Origin: Owenia fusiformis
Taxonomy: Eukaryota; Annelida; Polychaeta; Sabellida; Oweniidae
NCBI GenBank assembly: GCA_903813345.2
Contig: CAIIXF020000002.1
Coordinates: 7,895,555 to 7,959,554 of the forward strand
DNA: 64,000 nt
Reading direction: 5' to 3'
The position numbers and the translations under genes are program-made. Below the pieces are notes generated by a model. It saw only the letters and a program-made list of their open reading frames with translations, had not been told where the DNA came from and did not search any database. This document shows, in pieces, positions 1-13,262 of this stretch. The stretch's first letter is position 1; every line of letters begins with the position of its first letter.

Positions 1-1165
1 TTATCTTTCTGATAAAGCAAACCAGATTGAAATCGCATGGATACGCGTTGTTATATCATGAAGTCAAACACTGTCAATAAAAACACAATTAATTGTCTTT
101 GTGATAGAGCATGTTTACGTGTTTGTGTTGTACATGAAGTCAAAGAATACTGTCAATACAAACGTATCTATGCGTTGCGTTGATTATCTTAGTCCCAGAC
201 CGATCGATAAAATTAAATTCTGGTTTCAAATAGTTTAAAGAAGGTTAAATAAGCAAACGGTATATTGGATGTGTTGTTGAAAATTAAGCATCAAAATGCG
301 GCAAAATAATGGTATGACTCAACCATTGTTTTGCCGTTTTACTACTTGTCACAATCAACCTCACTGCCAGCATATCAAACCAGGCCCATTTTCCTTCAAA
401 CTTGGCCCAACTACTATCAGGTGGATGTCCTTCAAAAATCAAGTTGGCATGGCTACCAAAGCCTTATAGTTGCCATGGCAACCGTAGAAATGGGGTAAAA
501 AATGAGAGCAAAAAAAGCACCCAAAAGTCATTTCAAATAATATTTATCACCAACTTGTTCAACGTCAACGCCTTGCTTAAGTACCATTGAGAAAGTGACA
601 TTTTACAATGTGCAAAAATTTTAAACGACTATAGCAAAGGTAAATCGACAAACTTACTGAAACAAGCCGTAAATCGTGCACAATAGTTGATTTTCACACT
701 GAAGCATATACTTTATTCCCCTTATTTGTATTTTTTATGACTTTGTCCACAACGAATATCATTATAGATCAAAATCGCGTTCTGTCGAGGAGACAGGTGA
801 TTGTTTTATTTCGTAATCGTGACAATATGTGATCTAGACAATTTTATTACATTGGAGTATGGGACTTTTGTTTTACTGATGATTTATACTTGACAATTCA
901 CTTCATGAGAAAGATCACTTGATCCAAGTGTTAAACGTAACTAAATGATTAAAGACATAACATGTACATTCCGTGTATTTGCGAGGCAGCACACACTGTA
1001 TAAAATAAAGAATATTGCTTGCAAATCACGAGCAATTCTAGTGTTTATTTGCTTCGAATTGCATGTTATAACCAATAATCATCACTGACAGAACGCAGAC
1101 AATAACTGCATATAAGGAACACAAATATATGCAGCTGCATATACATAGAGGTTATTTCATGGGAG
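1..1165. other. No gene seen; AT-rich flank
   Basis: No open frame with recognisable protein similarity and no clear splice-bounded exon was found on either strand. The stretch is AT-rich and holds no obvious tandem array. Confidence 0.6.
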
Positions 1166-1279
1166 GTTTTTGAAACAGGGTATATCCGAGGGAAATACAA
1201 TATATCTACCCGAGGGACAGTAGGGACCGAGGGTTGATATATTTTATTTACCGAGGGATATACTCTGTATCAAAAATCG
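1166..1279. repeat. Short foldback (MITE-like) repeat
   Basis: The ends are imperfect inverted copies: CAGGGTATATCC near 1176 pairs with GGGATATACTCTG ending near 1267, and flanking T and A runs extend the match. The inside carries several copies of CCGAGGG/CCCGAGGG. It is probably a small non-autonomous DNA element. No clear target duplication was identified. Confidence 0.6.
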
Positions 1280-4200
1280 AGCATTTAATAACTGATTTAT
1301 CCTATACTTAGTAGATCATGAGAATGAAATATGCATTGAATGTTAGGGAACCCTAATGTAATAATTACAAACGAGCCAAAGTATATCCCGGGAATTTAAC
1401 AAGCACCGTAAGAAATTCTCGGGGATTGTTGATGAGCGGGTGATATATTTGTGATACTTCCTAGAACTGCTTGTTGTGAATTGAACAAAACGTATTCGTG
1501 TTGGATGTAAATAATATTATAATCTATATATTTCTATTCACACGCTCATCTCACCTTAGATATCGATTATATTCCCGTTATATATATATAATAATTTTCT
1601 GTCAGTTGCCTGAGGATTTGAACAAGAAACTAGTTGCAACGAAATAAAATCATCTTATGTTTTTATTTAAATTTTATTATATAAATAATATACTATATAT
1701 ATATATATTATAACGTTATACATTATACGTTATGCCTGTTATATATATAGCATGACGGTTACGTCACCTCTAAAAACGAGGTTGGACGGCTACGTTCACT
1801 GATTTATCCAATAAAATGGCCGCGATGGAACAGAAAGCTAAGGTTGGTGCATTATTTTCTACTACTGTGTATCAATGAAAGGATGAACGATTTATGTAAG
1901 CGTCGCATTCGGTGAATCAGATGCATTAAGTAATGTATGTTTTGAACGTAGTCTTTGCAAATCGATGCCCGGGGATGACATGAAATAAGCGAAAAACTGA
2001 CATTTAAAACTACACACAATTTAGTAATTTGTTCATATTTGTCGTTAGGGCAAGGTCTTCATTGCTTACAACCTTGGGGTATATAGATGTAACCTACATA
2101 CGATCATTCAAAGCCAATTGAGCATTGGGAACCACCTAATGTGTTCTACTCAAGTCATAATAATGTATTTTGAATTTGCGGTAACGTAAACAATTGATGG
2201 ACGGTTACGCGAACCTCATTCAAATATGAAACCCCGATTTATTGTTATTAATTTTGTCATCTTCATCAGAACTAGATGCTAAATCTTCTTTTGCCTCTTC
2301 ATTGCTATATTTTCAACTTTCATTGGTTTCATAAATAAAGCAGGCCACAGTTTTTTCCTTGCCCTATAGAGGCTCAAACAAGAGCGTCTCTTGCGAGTTC
2401 TGAAAACAAATATAGGAAATTCAATATTCCATTCCTTACCCATTATAACAATAACATGGAGAGTGGCTATCAGATCTAGCAACCTTGACTTGACAGGTGT
2501 ACATACACGCAACCGCCCGCCAATTATCTAATGTACAACTAATACAATACGTTACCATCCATGGAATTCATACGTAGTCGTCTAACGACATTGCGTTTGA
2601 AACCTTATTATTTACAATATACACAACGTTCCTGTTCTGAATTTGTCATTTTATGGCTTGTTTATACACAGTTTACTTACAGATAATATTTTGAGTGGCT
2701 CTGGGGCACATGCACTGAGAAAACACGAGAATGGTCTAAAAATTATGATCTTGGATCTCTCAGTCGGTAGGTTTACAGCTTATATTCTGCTTCTTGTAGA
2801 CCACCTGGCAGATTTAACCCAGTCTTTTCAACCATCCATATGTACGCCACCGAATGGAACTAGTTTAAAAGGAAATCTTATCTGTGAATCTTGCCTACAG
2901 GCGAGAAAGAGGACATGCTGCCTTTCCCATCCGCCATTTTTTGTTATCATTACCGCAACATTTTGCAAATCGCCTTGACTTAACCGTCACATGCTTTAAC
3001 ACCGTGATATATCAAACATCCATGGAGAATACTGACTGCAAATACGGGTACTGTCACTGAGTATATTTGCTTATATTCAGATATACTTTGCATATTTGCT
3101 GTTTACTTGTGATTATATGCAGCGCAGAAACTGCATATACCTTCTCATCTGGGATAGACAAATATAAGCAGTTGAGTATGGGAAATGGAAAACAAAGAAA
3201 GGTTAATAAAACCAGCTGTAATAAAACGAAATGGTCCAATTGTAGTAGAAACAAATATATTATATCATGGACTAATCTGTTGTTTATATCCCCGGTTTAT
3301 ATCTCAGATAATATATGGATAACAGAAAACACATGATTTGTGAAATGTGAGAGAATACAAGTTTTAATTTTGTTTTAGCATGGCTTAAAACCACTTGTAT
3401 CAGTTATCCTAATGCACGTTTCCTAATCTATTATCAGTGATTTGTCAGATCAATTTTCAAAATATACCAAGGGGTCACAATTGATAATTTTGGCCCAAAA
3501 TCACTTAACAGTGCTCAGATTGGTAAAAACGGAGTTTAAAAAATTAAGTCCTATGTGTAAATTGCCCTTTGGAAAGTTATGTACTGCTCATTGTTAATGT
3601 GAGTATTTTTGCAGTAATGATTTTTTCCATCTGTAACGTTCATAATCGCAACATTCATCTTTCAAGGCCCCACGCAGTTTGGAAATATAGTTTAATCATT
3701 AAGATATTACTTCTCATGACTTGAGAAATGTCTCTGTTTGAGACACTTTTTGAAAATTGTGACCTTTGAAAAAATTGTTCATCTCATAATTTTCAAATAT
3801 TTGAATTTCTCGACATTTTTTAGATCATCAAATACAACACTTAAAGGGTTCCGATTAGCATCCCGTATAAAAACAATATGGCGGCTCCAGGCGAATCAAC
3901 TGGATCAGTCCATTTTTAAGAGATAAGGGGAGTTCTGTAAAATCCAGTTTATTGAAATTGTCTTTGAGATAAAGTAATCCGTTTATAATGATTTTGAAAA
4001 CGTTATCCAAAGAGTGATTGCGTTCAAATAATACATGTACAACAGCCAATAGAAATTCTTGTATTAGAAACCGGTTTGTCTTGCTTTGTTTCATTTGTAG
4101 GATATTTCATATGCCAAGCTGTGTGCTATTACGTTATGGGGAAATTTAGATGCCAATTTTTCCTATTATACACAAATAGAAGATCCTGAAACTTCACCCA

Positions 4201-5568
4201 TAAATGTGGAATTGATTTGTCAAAATAAAAATCACCCTTTTATAAATGTGTGACGATCTATAATATACTTATGCTATATAACAGTTAGAGGTGTTGACAC
4301 AACGACCTCGAACCTGTGAACCCTTGAGTATTATTCCGGGATCGGGCCTTTTATACTAAACGGTGAGCAACACCAGAAACGAGCGTTCGATTTGCTAAAC
4401 GATATGCGTCACCCTTTAACAATTTAAAACACATGATTTTCTCTTCTCCATTAAACACATCAGGTAAAAGTTTTATTTCAACCATTCACTCTGTAATTTT
4501 ATGCATTGAAAATGCGTTGGAATCTGGAGAAAATGCGATTAAATCGAGAAAACAAAATATCTTACCATCTTCTGCTCCCGGAAGTCGGCCATGTTGAAAC
4601 GAAGACATCAATATCTTCGTTTCCAGTTAGTTTCCAGTGCATGGGTCAAAATATAATTTAAGTCCAAAATTTTATTTTCTATCAATATTCAGCACCAGAA
4701 TAAGATTCCCCAGTAAAGATCTAATGACAGTGCCCTTATCCAGCTGTCAAAACATCAATGTATGTATGTGCACGCAATGATTAATCATTTTACCAGAGAC
4801 GATTAAGTAAATATAATCATTATTATTGAGTGGCGTACTGCTGCGCTATGATAGGAATATTCGAGAAATACAAAACATAACAGAATTGATCACAAAAATG
4901 CAGGTACATGTAATTGCATATTTTTATATTTTAATAGTATTTGGAGATTAAATGGAGAAGAAGGGATGATCGAGTTGAGAATAAGTTTTTAGAAATGGTC
5001 ACAATTTGACAATATTTGTTGTGCTCTTATCTATGTCTATTTTTACAAAAATCAAAAATAATTTGAAAATTTATCGGGCACAAAAGATTTCTGCATTTGA
5101 AATCTTTGATTAAGTCTAATTTTGATCAATGTATCCAACCAACATATGTACATGTTCACCTTAAAATTAAGGAATAATACCTTATTAATCAATTATTTAC
5201 TATCAGTGAGGTGACGGCATGATTATGATCGTTATTTTGATCATGATGAATGAAAATAGCAAATATCAAATAGCTTATAAACTTTTAGACCGCCATCTTG
5301 ATTCCTGGCAGTGGACTAAGATTGTTTATGAATTTTATTTTGATCGTCAAAAAACCGCTCGTCGGAATTTCTTCAATTCGTACACATGCTAGAATATACC
5401 AAGTTAAACACTCAGTTTCTTAAATTTTTGGGTGGCTATCTTTTTCAGGCTGCCAGAAATTTTTGATTTATCTTACCAATATGTAAAATAGGTTTAATCA
5501 GGAGAGTTGCAAACAATGTATGCACTGATTAGTCGCTAACCTGCTCCAAAAAAGTGAAGTGTCTTTGT
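1280..5568. other. No supported gene; AT-rich, simple-sequence patch
   Basis: About 4.3 kb without a gene that can be supported. An extreme AT patch with repeated TATATA lies at about 1570-1745. The longest open frames (about 110 codons at 2643-2978, 77 codons on the minus strand at 2279-2512) have no recognisable domain and look like chance. A stretch around 3690-3850 resembles one at 18150-18330 and may be an old dispersed repeat. Confidence 0.5.
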
Positions 5569-5734
5569 CAGGTGTGAAAGAAATTATGGTCCCCAGGGAT
5601 TATGGTCCCCTTTCTTAACAGCCCTTTCTGGCCCTGATTGTGTATAAGATTATAAAGGAAAGAGGTCACCATATAAATCAATGAAGAGTAGGACCATACT
5701 TTGATAGGACCTTCTACCATTTTACACTTGTCGG
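5569..5734. repeat. MITE family 1, copy 1 (diverged)
   Basis: A 166 bp copy of a family also present at 11589-11761 and, as a tandem pair, at 61428-61769. Hallmarks are GGTGTGAAAGAAATTATGGT at the left, the internal string GGCCCT..CTGGCCCTGATTG, CACCATATAAATCAA, and CATTTTACAC at the right. The termini are imperfect inverted repeats (consensus CCGGTGTAAAAG). It is non-coding and is the most degraded of the four copies at its ends. Confidence 0.8.
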
Positions 5735-7898
5735 TCAAGACAAGTAACTTAGTCAACATTCGATATTCGTATGTTCATCAATATTTACTAAGAATGGTGC
5801 CACAATTGAAGTAAACCTCTGGTTAATTATTTTCAATAAACCTATCCGCAAATGTGTAAATGATAATTTTGATGTTCTGTTACAAATTGGTGAAGCAATC
5901 TTTGGGATATCACCTAAATTTCTGATTTTCCACTGTGTCCCTGTATACCCCTACTTCAAGATATATATGTTATTCGTCATTTTTCATTATGAACCAACCA
6001 TAAATGTATTTTTTCTTGTTTACATACACAATGAACTTTCGGTTTTCAAATATTGCAAGACGGTACTGCATTTATTTGTTCAGGATATCGAGCAAACAAA
6101 TGCTTGTCAATTTACACTGTAATATTCTACACACTTATATTTCAAGGGTAGTTTTGGGGAATAATCAAGAAAATCTATGTTTTCAAATAGATTCATCCTT
6201 GTCAAAGAACGTGAATGAGGATATGCCGTTTGAAAAACTCACAACATGTTTTAAGTTCTTACAATTCTTGGTTAAAAAAATAATTTGAAAGTTGTGATTT
6301 CGAATGTAATATCCTACTCAATGAAATTTGTTGATATTTGTGATTTTTTTCTTTTGAAATGCACATTGCTGGATAACAGAACCTTGCCATGTTCGAGATG
6401 CACGAAAAGTGTTTTGTTAATACTTGACGTCGTTCGGATATTTGGATGTGATTGACGTTTTCGGTAATCTCATACCACTGTAATTTCCAACTTAATTTTT
6501 GGAAGCCAAATGTGATAGTCACGAATTGATATTTAAGTCACACGTTGATGCATACATCATGTGTGTACATTAACTGTCGAATACATGCCAACTTACATTT
6601 ATATAAATATCCACAATTATTTCAAATCATCAATTCTCGAAACGGTTTATTATTTAACCTGGTGAATTGAATGTTTCATTTTGATTCATAATTATGGTAT
6701 CGGATTTGAGTTTGATATAAGTCGAGGCTTAAACAAAGGAATAAAATTACGTGAAAGCTTTTGTGAAAATTCGAACGATTTTTCAAGAATCCTCCTTCAA
6801 AGTGATACCAAAGTGCTCCCCGGGAGTGGAAATTTCGTCTTGTGTAATCAAAATAATAGAGCGGGTGGTTTGAATTTTTGTTTGAGTTTATAGTTTACAT
6901 CTATAAATTGAAAAACATATCGCCTAATTGAGAGGCACATGCATATTTTGGCGATCTATCATTATAAAGGGCTAAATATTGTGCAAAAACAGGAGTTGAC
7001 ACGCTTACATTTGGAAATGAAATTTCCTACATAATCGTCGACTCATGTTTAAAAGTCATGAAAACAAGGTTGAACACAAAACATTGACCCAGTTACTGTC
7101 TATTCAGCATGGGTTCACAAAGGGAAATATTATTAATGACTTAAATCGTTTACAGTTAAGTTGTATTCCAAGAAATTTATCAATTTAGAAATGCAAAATG
7201 TTCAATTTTGTTTTTCAATTATAAAAAATGGCACCTGTAGAGAACAACGTTTTCAAATTTTTTTAAAACGGAGATATTTACTTATGCAACATTCATTGGC
7301 ATGTGTCAGGGAGTAAATAGGAAGAATATGCATTTGATTCTATATCTTGTTCCCAAAGGAGTTTGTTAAGGAGCGGTATATCTTAACGTACTTTTATCAT
7401 CCCGAACTCAAACATTTCGAATACTTATTTCTAGAACGCTTTGTTGAGAATGGATTCGAGATGTACTCAAAATTAGTGCGTTAAAATGTGTATTATCATC
7501 TAAATAACCACCTCACAAATTATTTTGGAAATCAAAGATGTACGAATTTTGAGATTTTTATTTTCGAATGTTGACTTACTTACTTGGCTTGACTGTTGTA
7601 CTCCGCCAAAAGAAATGAACATACCGTACCGTTTCAAAGTACTGACTTTCCTTACGAAGAAAATATATTTTGTTTTGATTGTAACAGGTGCTTTTGCCTC
7701 TAAAATGAGGTCACACAAGGTAGCCTTGTAAAAATAACCTTTTCTTTATATTTTTAATTTTTTAATACATAACATGCATTTCAAGTATGATATAAATCGA
7801 TTTTGATAAGTACTTTTGATCAACAAGAGAATATAAAATATGGAAAATGAGAAAATAATGGTTCCCAAAAGATGTAAATGCTTACCCCCCCCCCCCCC
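5735..7898. other. No supported gene
   Basis: Short open frames at 6004-6288, 6259-6522 and 6681-6893 show no recognisable motif and no coding-like composition. A run of about 14 C residues lies at 7885-7898, directly before the next repeat element. Confidence 0.5.
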
Positions 7899-8296
7899 TA
7901 TCACACCAAACTAGTTCTTACCCGTTCTTGCCAGTCCTACGAAAACGTCGTAAAACGGGCTCAATCTGGCTGTGGTCGGGAAATATGTCTGAAATAGTTA
8001 GCTTCTTCGTTCTTAAACAGTCTTCAATACGTCCATCTCGTTCGCAGTTCGTTCAGGTCGCACGGCGTCGGTGTGCAACGTCGTAGAACGCGTCCCTTAG
8101 TCTAGAAGGTCAACATGACCTGATTATAGAACGGTATGGTCGCCATCGAATTTTGAATCGATTCAAAATTCTAAAATCACATTCCCGTCTGAGAACGTTC
8201 ATAAAGTTCGTAAATAGACCTTAGAAAGTTGCAGCTACGTTCATTCCGTTCGCACACAGTTTTGAAGAACGCAGTGGCAACTTGTTTGGTGTGATA
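7899..8296. repeat. MITE family 2, copy A (GTTCGT/ACGTCC-rich)
   Basis: A 398 bp element with terminal inverted repeats: TATCACACCAAACTAGTT at the left and AACTTGTTTGGTGTGATA at the right. The interior is unusual for this AT-rich window. It is dense in short strings such as CGTTCT, ACGTCC and GTTCGT recurring every 10-15 bases. No coding capacity is seen. Confidence 0.75.
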
Positions 8297-8685
8297 CCTA
8301 TACTTTTGCTAATTCGTTAATAAGCAGTGTTAAGTACGTTCTTAATCAGTTTAAACCCGTTTGCAATTAGTTCTACCTCGTTCTCAACACGTCCTCAGAC
8401 AGTTCAACTCGTTGTTAAAACGTCCCTAGTAGGATCGAAGTACGACGGTTCCGTTCGTAGTACGTCCAGCTCTTCGTTAGTACGTTGTCACTCGTTCTAA
8501 TTGTAGAACGTGACGACCACGAGAACATTTTGAGCATTGTCTAAGTTCTAGAGGACCTACCCGTTCGAGTACGTTCGATGAAATTTGTAAATAGATCCCA
8601 AACGGTTCTTAGTAGGTCCAGTCCGTTCATACACAGTTGAAGCCCGTTTTCGAGAACGTAGTGAGAACTCGTTTGGCGTGATAGT
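8297..8685. repeat. MITE family 2, copy B
   Basis: It directly abuts copy A and ends in CGTTTGGCGTGATAG, a diverged version of the same terminus. The bulk is closely similar to 59848-60215, for example GTTCTTAATCAGTTTAAACC and GACCTACCCGTTCGAGTACG occur in both. Its left terminus has been lost, so it may be a truncated element into or beside which copy A landed. Confidence 0.75.
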
Positions 8686-9169
8686 AGGGTTAGCGATTTA
8701 AGAAAATAAATAGTTTCTTTTATGTGCAGTGAAGTGTAATTAGACATGGATGCTTTTTTTTTGTTAACATATTATTTATTTCCTTCATAATCAAAAAATA
8801 CACAAAATATCTACTACCAATCGCCATAGGCATTCTAGGTAGTTTAAATTACAATAGAGGATTAATTACAGTAATCATAGATGGTTTATTGGTAATGTGA
8901 GAGGTTGGGAGGGAGGGGGGGGGGGTTGTCACAAGATACAAATGAGAAAAACATTAATTTGATGGAAACTTATAACAGGCCTGTACAAATTGCATAACTA
9001 TATCTATCAGGATTTTCTGAGAATCAATAGTGAGTTCATTTTCATAAATTAAGTATTTGACCTGTTCTGTCTTACTAGAAATAAGTTGAGTATCAAACAA
9101 TAAATTAATAACGAGAGCAAAGAGTGTCTTAAAATTCTAGTTGCTTGGTTGCGATGTTGGTCAAAAAGA

Positions 9170-10620
9170 CTATGGACATAATAAGGCACTTCCTTTCTTA
9201 CAATTTTGAACATCAGTCTTAGATTTTTTTTCGTGTCTTTTGTCAGTAAGCGATTTCCACTGTAAACATTTTAAAGTTTTTGAGGTGTTAGAGCCATGCA
9301 GTACCCCAGCACATATAACAGCAGCTTGGTAGTGGATTTTATCAAGCTTTGACAAGGCCACCAAGGATGACGATCCGTAAATGGAGCTACAATAGTCAAA
9401 ATGAGACGCCAAATATGAATTATACATTATTTCAAGATGGTGCGATTGTATTTTGTTTGATATGAGCTTCAAAGGATTTAACAGTTTTTGAACTTTATTA
9501 GACAGATAGTTTATATGGTCATTAAAAGTCAAATTCTCATCTAAGATGAAACCCAGGTGCTTGTGTGATTGCTTTTGGGGGATCATTTCACCATCAAAGT
9601 AAAGCGGAGACATTTGAATATTTTTTTGTCGGGTTGAGCGAAAAACTAAATGAGCACTTTTGGATGCTTTAAATTTCAATTGCCAGGTTCTAGACCATGC
9701 ACTTAAAAGATTTAGGTCATTTTGGAGTTGGCCAGTTTGATTACCAGAAGGGTGAAAGAAAGAGTATAAGGAGGTATCATCTGCATAGATAAAAGTTTTC
9801 GAGGTCAGAGTGTCAGGGAGGTCATTTATGTATATCAGAAACATCAGGGGTCCGATTATGGAGCCCTGAGGCACACCGGAGTTTATGAAGTGGTCAGGAG
9901 AGAAGTTTGATGTGTGATCATCTACAGTGACACAGACTTTTCGATTTTCTAAGTAAGACTAAGAAGAGCAGAGGTCGGCTAATTTACCTTGAATTCCATA
10001 TGATTTCATCTTGTGAATGAGTAAGTTATGCGGTACAGTATCAAAAGCAGACGCTACGTCTAAATAAACAGAATTAACACAGTTACCTTTTTCCATTTCG
10101 TTAAAGATATAGTCAGTTATTGCTAAAAGTTGTAGCTCAGTGTTGTGTCCTGGAAGAAATCCAGATTGAAATTGATAAAGAAGGTTATTTTCAAGTAGAT
10201 GCGTTAAAATGCGATTATGCACAACTTTTTCAAAAACTTTGGAAAAAGTGCTTAGCAAAGTAATCGGTCTATAATTCTCAACTTGAGATCTATCAGACTT
10301 CTTATAAATTGGAGAAATGTTTCCAAGTTTCCAGCAACTAGGAAATTGGCCACATGCAGAAATCATGTTAAACAATTTTGATAACTGGAAGGATAATGCT
10401 TCCTGGGCTATTTTTGTCATTCTGTTATTAATTTTGTCAAGACCACAGGCTTTATCGCGATCAAAGGACTGGATTATTTGAAGAATTTCATCTGGATTGG
10501 TAGATAAATGGTCAATTGATATTCCAGTTCTATTTGGAAAATGTGGAAGTGCATCGTTATCCACTTGGTTTAAATTATGATATTTTGAAGAAAAAAAGTT
10601 AAGGAAACAATTAGCTTTTT
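9170..10620 (-). pseudogene. LINE reverse transcriptase domain, broken
   Basis: The translated minus strand carries fingers/palm signatures of a non-LTR reverse transcriptase: KACGLDKI, ENYRPITLLS, FEKVVHNRI, QSGFLPGHNTE, LDVASAFDTVPHNLL, GVPQGSIIGPLMFLIYIND and the catalytic YADDT. One in-frame TAG at 9959-9961 splits otherwise continuous coding. A frameshift in a run of eight T (9225-9232) displaces the C-terminal part, which continues in another frame with FKIVRKEVPYYVHSLF. A single-base shift near 10620 separates it from the endonuclease. It is non-functional as it stands. Confidence 0.9.
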
Positions 10621-11588
10621 GCCAGTTTTTTCACCCTCAGTTGTAGCTATGTGATCTGAAAAATTGCACTTCAAACTAGGGAGTAAAGCATGAAAAGTTC
10701 TGGATAGAAAAGAATTGACTATGTTCCAGTATTGTTTTCCTTTACAGGTTGATTCATTAATCTGTTTTACAATATTTTCCTGGTAATTTAATTTTGCCTC
10801 TTTTATTAAGGATTTGACCTTTTCAGCTTGAGCAGTGTAGTTGTCAAAACTAGTTGTGTCATTTTTTGATTTGGTTTTCCGATAAAGTCGTTCTTTCTTA
10901 TTGATTTCGCGTTTAATTTTTGAGTTCATCCAAAGTTGATCATTTGCATTTAAAATTGTTGTTTTTTGAGGAATGTATTTTGAAAATATGTCAAAAATAT
11001 GACAAGAAAAGCTTTCAGTTGTTACATTAATGTCTCTATTACTCTGATTATATAGTTCAGTCAGGTCAAAATTACGAATGTTGGAATTCATACCCTCAAT
11101 ATCAGCCTGGTCATATTTCCAAATTGTTTTCTTTAATTTGTGTCTCTTACTGAGTTTTAACGGAAGAGTGGTCAAAATAGTAGAGTGGTCAGTATTACCA
11201 ATAGGGTCAGAAACAACCAATTCCCTTACGAGAAAAGGCTTGTTTGTAATAGAAAGGTCAATGCAGGTTCTTGAGTTTCTTGTTATTCTGGTAGGCTCTT
11301 TTACTAACTGGATAAGATTTAAGTTGGATAAAATAGAGTCAAGTTTATTGCCTCTCGAGTCAGTAGTACCTTCAGGCCACCATTTTTGATGTTTGGAATT
11401 GAAATCACCATTTATAATTAGGTGGTCACATTTTATCTTGGATGCTTTGGAGAGATTTTCCCTTAGATGGTCAAAATAAGCATTTTCCTCATTTACATTC
11501 ATACTAGGAGAGCGATAATGTACACCAAATAGTATTGAAGTATTTCTAATTTTGATATTAACCCAAAGACTGTTATCAGTATTCAAAT
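10621..11588 (-). pseudogene. LINE endonuclease domain, C-terminal part
   Basis: An exonuclease-endonuclease-phosphatase type domain of a LINE. Seen on the minus strand are FGVHYRSPS, the acidic/asparagine motif IINGDFN, CIDLSITN, and the terminal DHS in GNTDHSTIL, all typical of APE-like endonucleases that nick target DNA for target-primed reverse transcription. It is separated from the N-terminal part by a 173 bp MITE, and it shifts frame into the RT region. Confidence 0.88.
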
Positions 11589-11761
11589 CCGGTGTGAAAG
11601 AAATGATGGTCCCCCAGGAATTATGGTCCCCTTTTTTAACGGCCCTTACTGGCCCTGATTGCGTATAAAATAATGAGGGAAAGAGTTGTATTTAGGTCAC
11701 CATATAAATCAATGGAGAGTAGGACCATAATTTGATAGGACCTCCTACCCTTTTACACCGG
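11589..11761. repeat. MITE family 1, copy 2, inside the LINE
   Basis: A 173 bp element with termini CCGGTGTGAAAG and CTTTTACACCGG (inverted). It is closely similar to 61428-61769 and 5569-5734. It interrupts the LINE endonuclease, so it is younger than the LINE. The flanks do not give an unambiguous target duplication. Confidence 0.9.
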
Positions 11762-11996
11762 CATTGGAATGTAGGTAAGGTCAGATTTAATGTATATCAT
11801 GAGCCCTCTACCCCCTTGATGATAAAGGGGAGAGTGATAGTCAGGAAGTAAGTAGTTTTCAGAAATAATCTTGTCATTCAAATTGCCTACTTCACAGAGT
11901 CCAGCTACCGATACCCCATGTTTTCTTAATCTATGTTTAAAACTTTCATGGATGCTGTGTTCGAATAGAGTGACGGGTATTGATTGATTGGGAGTC
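11762..11996 (-). pseudogene. LINE endonuclease domain, N-terminal fragment
   Basis: On the minus strand it encodes HGVSVAGLCEVGNLND and GGRGLMIYIKSDLTY, the front of the endonuclease fold. It is cut at 11996 by the TTAA-flanked element. Reading through a single TTAA restores an open frame into the sequence at 13267-13305, so the insertion is clean. A MITE truncates it at the other side. Confidence 0.8.
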
Positions 11997-12000
11997 TTAA

Positions 12001-13262
12001 AGGGACCCAACACCTTACAAAACTTCTTAACGGAGAGGAATAAGGGAAAATGCTTGCCGGATTCTGAATCTGTGTATTTTTTAATGATTTTTCACCGTCT
12101 TAGAATTTCAATTTTTTTCTTTTGAAAAAATGAGATTTGCATTGTTTTCCAATTAGACAAATGAGTAAACATGAATAGCTCGAAATCTAACGGTGAGATT
12201 TTGTTTTAAAAAATCATGGATATCAAGGCTTAATATAGCTATACAATAAACATAAAAAAGCAATGCTTGGACTCTTCATATTCACACAAAAAATTAATTA
12301 GTAAATGAGGTTTGATATTTGTGAGAATAAGTTGTACGAGTCGCAATGCTCTACAAACACCAGACTACAGGGTCGATTAGGATCAATGACACACATAAAA
12401 ATTAATTTAAAAATATTTCATGATAATTATCTCAAACAAAAGCAGTTAGCGAAGGATACATTTCATTACACTCAATAAATAGTTATCACTTTTGACTATA
12501 TATACATATCTCATGGGAATGTATTTCCATCTGCTCAAGATATCACATTTTAGCTTCGAAAATCACAATCGTTGGATAATACATTTGTCTCAGAATGATA
12601 GGCCACCCTGTAGCAATGTAGCTTTCACTTAAAGTGTACCCTTGAGAATAATGAACTTACTTTCAAATTGGTCTTGCTTTTGTGGTGTATGTGGCTTTTT
12701 AGCAAATCTGCCACGCTCATTTCTTTCCAGAACCATCTTGTTCACATGTAACACTAGGCTATACGCGCATGTATAGACAGATGACATAGATATACATATA
12801 AATTATATATTGCACCTGTATTTACTTACATGGGAATATTCCCTTTGGAAAAATGCAAATGCATGAACATATATTTTCATCTTATATATGACTTCAAGCT
12901 AACATATTATTTCATATTTATATTTTCATAGTTAGTCTAACATAAATAATACATCCATGAGAACAATATTCTTTGTTTTCTTAAAAAGTGATGGGTTTAC
13001 TGTGAATTCAATAAATTACAATTTGCAAGGGGTAAGTATACTGTATGACCTTAGTTGCAAAGTACTGTTTATATATGCAGCTCAATAGCATAAAATATGT
13101 TGAATGAAGCATATGGTATGGATTAGTCGTGTGACACACAAACTGACCAATACATGAGGGTATTAGCTACTTTTCACAGAAACCAAAGGAGGACAGTGCT
13201 TTTATTTCAACTGGGAGCTTACCTCCACACGACTGATCATGTGACCATGGTGTTGGGTCCCT
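12001..13262. mobile_element. TTAA-flanked, piggyBac-like non-autonomous element
   Basis: A 1262 bp insertion in the LINE, bounded by TTAA on both sides (11997-12000 and 13263-13266) and by a perfect 14 bp inverted repeat (AGGGACCCAACACC at 12001-12014, complement at 13249-13262). TTAA duplication is the signature of piggyBac transposition. No transposase frame is present. Deleting the element with one TTAA restores the LINE reading frame, which supports both the target site and the class. Confidence 0.85.

Noticed and set aside
2643-2978. 111-codon frame
   Set aside because: Longest frame in the first 8 kb, but no motif, no signal peptide and no homologous copy in the window. Consistent with chance.
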